Of a stretch of DNA of 53,971 nt, positions 50,843 to 53,971 are shown piece by piece (position 1 is the stretch's first letter; each line of letters opens with the position of its first letter). A program made the position numbers and the translations under genes. Under the pieces are notes generated by a model. The model was not told the DNA's origin, made no database searches, and worked only from the letters and a program-made list of their open reading frames with translations. The DNA comes from CADCVT01 sp036389485 (lineage in GTDB: Bacteria > Actinomycetota > Thermoleophilia > Solirubrobacterales > Solirubrobacteraceae): contig DASVPR010000043.1 of NCBI GenBank assembly GCA_036389485.1, positions 1 to 53,971 of the forward strand. The letters run 5' to 3'.

Positions 50843-51783
50843 GCAGCGGGCGCGGGGCGCAACGGCGCGCCCAGCCGGGCGCTGCGGTCGGCGAGGTGGT
50901 CGGCGAACGGCGAACCGGCGGCGACCCACAGCGCCCCGCGGCCGACCGGCACCGCGACCGCGCGCCCGCCGTCGACCAGCTCGAGTAGGTCGTCCTCGGT
51001 CCCGTCCGGGTCGGCGAAGTCCGCCATCGGGACGCGGCACGCGGCGACCTCCGCCGTCGTCAGCCCCTCCGGGAAGGCGTCGAGCAGGTCCGCGAGGTCC
51101 TCCGGCGCGCCGCGGCGCCGCAGCGACGTGTCGAGGTTCGCGATGCAGACGTCGTACGCGTCGACGTGCTGGAACCCGCCGGCCTCCAGGCACCGCCCGT
51201 CCTCGGCGCGGAAGACGAGCGACGGCGCGGTGTAGCGGACGGCGCCGTCGGTGTTCGCGGCCTTGCCCTGGAACTCGGTGGGCGTGCCCGCGGCGGTCCG
51301 CGCCTCCGCGCGATCGGCCTCGTAGGCCTCGGTGACCTCGGGGGCGTCGAGCGCGGCGACGATCGCCTCGGCGTCGATGCCCGGCAGGAGGCGCAGCGCG
51401 TCGCGGATCGCCTCGTCGGAGTCCAGCGGCAGGGTGGTCGTGAAGTGGGTGAACTGCAGCGCGCGGAACGCCGCCCACTCGAGGTCGGGCCGCCGCAGGC
51501 GCACCGCGACGACCGTGCGGCAGGCGCGGGCGGTCGCCGAGAGGCGCTGCTTCGGCGCGGTGCCGAACGGCATCCCGAAGCGGTGGAAGCGCCGCTGGCC
51601 CTGCGCCATCCAGAGCGTCGTGTAGCCGCGCTCGGCGTACTGGGCGGCGTCCTCGGTGAGGCCGATCATGACGTGGCGCCAGCGGAGCTGGTCGCCGTAG
51701 CGCCAGCGCAGCGCAGCGAGCGCGGGGGAGGCGGAGTAGGCGAAGGGGCAGCCGGGGTCGGAGTAGTGGGTGACGTCGATCAT
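50839..51783 (-). CDS. DsbA-like thioredoxin-fold protein
   Basis: 314 aa from ATG at 51783. THYSDPGCPFAYSASPAL near the N-terminus is the DsbA-type active-site loop with only one Cys (C12-P-F-A), as in 2-hydroxychromene-2-carboxylate isomerase-like and glutathione-S-transferase kappa-like proteins. A large helical insert and the cis-proline region APSLVFRAEDG follow, and a C-terminal extension of about 100 residues is unassigned. Likely a thiol-dependent isomerase or transferase. Coupled to the M20 gene, 3 bases from the MBL-like gene. Confidence 0.88.
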   Translation of the reverse strand: MIDVTHYSDPGCPFAYSASPALAALRWRYGDQLRWRHVMIGLTEDAAQYAERGYTTLWMAQGQRRFHRFGMPFGTAPKQRLSATARACRTVVAVRLRRPDLEWAAFRALQFTHFTTTLPLDSDEAIRDALRLLPGIDAEAIVAALDAPEVTEAYEADRAEARTAAGTPTEFQGKAANTDGAVRYTAPSLVFRAEDGRCLEAGGFQHVDAYDVCIANLDTSLRRRGAPEDLADLLDAFPEGLTTAEVAACRVPMADFADPDGTEDDLLELVDGGRAVAVPVGRGALWVAAGSPFADHLADRSARLGAPLRPAPAA

Positions 51784-51786
51784 CGA

Positions 51787-52371
51787 TCACGGGTGTACCC
51801 GGATCGCGGCCTCGATCGCCGCGTGCCCGCCGGAGAGCACGGGCTCGCCGTGCGAGACGATCACGGCCTCGACCGGCAGGTCGAGGAGCGGCCGCAGCGC
51901 CTTGGAGAGCTCTGCGTGCTCGACTTCGAGGTAGCGCATCCACGACTCCGGGCACATGCGCAGCCCGCCGCGCCCGTCGCCGAGCAGGCGGTCGCCGGGG
52001 ACGAGCGCGCGCAGCTCGGCCAGCCACACCATCGTCTCGCCCGCGCCCGCGATCGGCACGGGCTCGACCCCCGGGCCGGGCTCCGGCGCCAGCCGGTCGG
52101 CGTAGCGGCGCTCCAGCGCGTCGATGCTGCGGCCGTGGAACCGCACGGTCTGGAGGATCGAGACCGGCAGCTCGTCGTGCTGCTCGACGAGCTCGTCGAG
52201 GAAGTCCTCCTCGGGCACCAGCGGGTCGACGAGGACGAGCGCGCGCGGCGCGCGGTAGGCGACGCAGCCGACGTCCGCCGGCCAGTCGTCGGGGGAATCC
52301 GGCACGTCGGTCGGACGCCAGTGCGGGTGCCTGGCGGTCCAGCGCCAGAGACCGGGTAGCAGCTCCTGCAT
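51787..52371 (-). CDS. Metallo-beta-lactamase-fold-like protein
   Basis: 194 aa from ATG at 52371. The N-terminal LLPGLWRWTARHP and VGCVAYRAPRALVLVDPLVP resemble the first strands of the MBL fold, and SHGEPVLSGG near the C-terminus resembles the last metal-binding region. The central HxHxDH motif is absent (TVRFHGRSIDALE at that place), so it is probably catalytically changed or inactive. It belongs to the minus-strand group with the DsbA-like and M20 genes. Confidence 0.75.
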   Translation of the reverse strand: MQELLPGLWRWTARHPHWRPTDVPDSPDDWPADVGCVAYRAPRALVLVDPLVPEEDFLDELVEQHDELPVSILQTVRFHGRSIDALERRYADRLAPEPGPGVEPVPIAGAGETMVWLAELRALVPGDRLLGDGRGGLRMCPESWMRYLEVEHAELSKALRPLLDLPVEAVIVSHGEPVLSGGHAAIEAAIRVHP

Positions 52372-52404
52372 CGCGAAAGCGTGCCACGCGCTAGCGTCGC
52401 CGGC

Positions 52405-53325
52405 ATGGCGAAGTGGACCGCAGACGACATCCCCGACCAGAGCGGCCGCCGCGTCGTCGTCACCGGCGCCAACGGCGGGCTCGGCTATCACGTGTCGCTC
52501 GAGCTGGCGCGCCGCGGCGCCCGCGTCGTGCTCGCGGCGCGCAACCAGGAGCGCGGCGAGGCCGCGCTCGCCAAGCTCGAGGACGAGGTCCCGGGCGCCG
52601 ACGCCGAGCTGCGCAGGCTCGACCTCGCCGACCTCGCGTCCGTCCGCGCGTTCGCCGAGGCGTTCGACGAGCCGCTCGACCTGCTCGTCAACAACGCGGG
52701 CGTCATGGCCGGCCCACACCGCAAGACCGCCGACGGCTTCGAGCTGCAGTTCGGCACGAACCACCTCGGGCACTTCGCCCTCACCGGGCTGCTCCTGCCG
52801 CGGCTGCTCGCGTCGGAGGCGCCGCGCGTCGTGCAGGTCTCCAGCGGCGCGCACCGCATGGGCAAGATGAACTTCGACGACCTGCAGTCCGAGAAGCGGT
52901 ACTGGCGCTGGGGCGCCTACGGGCAGTCGAAGCTCGCGAACCTGCTGTTCATGCGCGAGCTCGGCCGCCGGGCGGCGGAGGCCGAGACGCCGCTGGTGAG
53001 CGTCGCCGCGCACCCGGGCTACGCGGCGACCCACCTCCAGACGACCGGCGTCAAGATCGACGACGTGATCATGACCGTGAGCAACAAGCTGCTCGCGCAG
53101 AGCGACGCGATGGGGGCGCTGCCGCTGCTCTACGCCGCCACGGAGGAGCTCGAGAGCGGCGCGTACGTCGGGCCCGACGGCGTCGGCGAGCAGCGCGGCC
53201 ATCCCAAGCTCGTCGGCATGACCGGCCGGGCGCGCAGCGACGAGGACGCGCGCCGGCTGTGGGAGGTCAGCGAGAAGCTGACCGGCGTCAGCTACGACTT
53301 CACCGCTCGCGTCGCGACCGCCTGA
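52405..53325 (+). CDS. Short-chain dehydrogenase/reductase (retinol dehydrogenase-like)
   Basis: 306 aa from ATG at 52405. The Rossmann cofactor motif is TGANGGLG at 20-27, NNAG at 96-99, and the catalytic Ser near 146-147 with Tyr172-x-x-x-Lys176 (AYGQSKLAN). The mid-region Asn119 in FGTNHLGHFALTG is conserved. It oxidises or reduces a hydroxyl or keto group using NAD(P). Divergent from the MBL-like gene by 33 bases. Confidence 0.94.
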   Translation: MAKWTADDIPDQSGRRVVVTGANGGLGYHVSLELARRGARVVLAARNQERGEAALAKLEDEVPGADAELRRLDLADLASVRAFAEAFDEPLDLLVNNAGVMAGPHRKTADGFELQFGTNHLGHFALTGLLLPRLLASEAPRVVQVSSGAHRMGKMNFDDLQSEKRYWRWGAYGQSKLANLLFMRELGRRAAEAETPLVSVAAHPGYAATHLQTTGVKIDDVIMTVSNKLLAQSDAMGALPLLYAATEELESGAYVGPDGVGEQRGHPKLVGMTGRARSDEDARRLWEVSEKLTGVSYDFTARVATA

Positions 53326-53341
53326 CGACTAGGGTGCGCCC

Positions 53342-53818
53342 ATGCGCACACCGGTCATCCTCACCACTGCGGCGGTTGCCGTCGCGCTCGTGGCGCCGTC
53401 GCAGGCCGCGGCGGACAAGAGCTTCAGCGGCAAGACCAGCCAGAACCGCTCGGTCTCGCTCACGACCGGCGACGACAACGTGCTCAAGACCTTCCGCGTG
53501 AACTGGATCACGCGCCGGTGCGCGCAGTCCGGCGCGCGCTTCCAGCACATCACGTCGTTCAGGCCGCCGTTCGACTCCGCGACGCCCGACGCGTTCTCCG
53601 ACGCCGGCTCGTTCACGGTCCGCGACCGGGGCCGCATCCGCAGCAAGGTCACGATCACGCTCGCCGGCCGGCACGCCCTCGACCCCGCCAACCCCGCGGC
53701 CGAGAAGTGGTTCGGCACGCTCAAGGCGAAGGTGGTCGTGCGGCGCAGGGGCAAGGTCATCGACCGTTGCACCCTGCGCAGCATCAACTGGGAGGCCGGC
53801 CTCCCGACCGGGGGCTAG
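53342..53818 (+). CDS. Small secreted protein
   Basis: 158 aa from ATG at 53342. The signal peptide is about 1-24 (cut after AAA). The mature part is beta-rich with two Cys (RRCAQSG and DRCTLRS) and basic residues near the end (VVVRRRGKV). No family recognised. Its TAG stop lies inside the CTAG core next to an IS481-type element end. Confidence 0.75.
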   Translation: MRTPVILTTAAVAVALVAPSQAAADKSFSGKTSQNRSVSLTTGDDNVLKTFRVNWITRRCAQSGARFQHITSFRPPFDSATPDAFSDAGSFTVRDRGRIRSKVTITLAGRHALDPANPAAEKWFGTLKAKVVVRRRGKVIDRCTLRSINWEAGLPTGG

Positions 53819-53969
53819 CTGTCCTGGTCACAGGGACGTTGTGAACGCGGCTGATGGGTGGCCGGTCGCGGAGGCTGCTGTGTGGCCGCCGGCGGTTGTA
53901 GTAGCGGACGAATGATCTCAGGGCCCGCGTGCGCTGTTGGGAGTTCTTCCAGCGGTGCGCGTAGGCCCA
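53784..53969 (-). CDS. IS481-family transposase, C-terminal part (cut by window edge)
   Basis: Reading the minus strand from 53969 gives the C-terminal signature of IS481-type integrase-fold transposases: WAYAHRWKNSQQR, then FVRYYNRRRPHSSLRDRPPI and SRVHNV, ending at TGA 53784-53786. The stop lies past the element end, in the neighbour's sequence. The N-terminus and catalytic DDE residues are outside the window. Confidence 0.85.
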   Translation of the reverse strand, partial: WAYAHRWKNSQQRTRALRSFVRYYNRRRPHSSLRDRPPISRVHNVPVTRTASPRSGGRPPS

Positions 53970-53971
53970 TT
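53814..53971 (-). mobile_element. End of an IS481-family insertion sequence with target site
   Basis: The element's tip appears to be at 53820, starting TGTCCTGGTCACAGGGACG on the plus strand. The six bases just outside it (53814-53819) are GCTAGC, matching the NCTAGN target that IS481 duplicates. The transposase reads toward this end, and the other end is outside the window. Confidence 0.7.

Noticed and set aside
1..53971. CRISPR arrays, tRNA or rRNA genes, prophage genes
   Set aside because: No regularly spaced repeats, no cloverleaf-like or rRNA-like stretches noticed, and no structural phage proteins among the open frames.

Overview
The window is a gene-dense, very high-GC chromosomal segment from an actinobacterium. 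A MurT/GatD cell-wall amidation pair, a GpgS glucosyl-3-phosphoglycerate synthase, a RecQ-like helicase with a phosphoribosyltransferase tail and several secreted proteins with Arg/Lys-rich tails all fit Actinobacteria. The mix looks most like class Thermoleophilia (Conexibacter/Solirubrobacter-like), but that placement is inference. Genes are tightly packed, and many sit in ATGA or GTGA stop/start overlaps. No rRNA, tRNA or CRISPR array was seen, and no stretch over 300 bases lacks a gene.

Layout. 1-5687 (minus): a complete osmolyte (glycine betaine/choline-type) ABC importer preceded by a CHASE-domain histidine kinase and a stand-alone receiver. 5698-11387 (minus): a coupled operon with a HAD phosphatase, a lipid kinase, murT, a SAM methyltransferase and gatD, followed by an ORF with no usable start codon. 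11423-23338: mixed housekeeping genes: lipoprotein cyclophilin, small membrane proteins, a receiver, a metallophosphoesterase, a nucleotidyltransferase, superoxide dismutase, gpgS, an ECF sigma factor, a TetR regulator, a primary-like sigma factor, the RecQ-PRTase fusion, VOC and cupin proteins, a DsbA/FrnE-like protein and a nuclease-like protein. 23368-26447 (minus): an HD phosphohydrolase coupled to an ImmA/IrrE-type metallopeptidase, with visibly lower GC than the flanks. 26510-33588: an RNB ribonuclease, a MerR-type regulator, a caspase-like (C25-like) cysteine peptidase, and tail-to-tail with it a CpXC-TPR-CHAT protease coupled to an unknown partner.

33673-41164: a secreted HExxH protein, a class III cyclase with a Cys4 N-terminus, and a GMC oxidoreductase/aldehyde dehydrogenase/DUF2855 operon. 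41257-46788: a STAS protein, then a chain of overlapping genes: DnaJ-like, thioesterase, HipA-like, a DUF3037-PdxH fusion and a serine hydrolase, followed by a TIM-barrel isomerase and a zinc-ribbon protein. 46810-48934: a decay patch where four loci in a row show a lost start, frameshifts or an internal loss. 49053-53818: secreted proteins, an M20 peptidase, a second DsbA-like protein, a metallo-beta-lactamase-like protein and an SDR. The right edge cuts into an IS481-family element whose end lies next to a CTAG target site.

Best candidates for an undescribed system are the paired caspase-like/CHAT protease module (27.9-33.6 kb) and the HD-ImmA/IrrE pair (23.4-26.4 kb). Both have architectures seen in stress or anti-phage systems, but no function is proven by the sequence.
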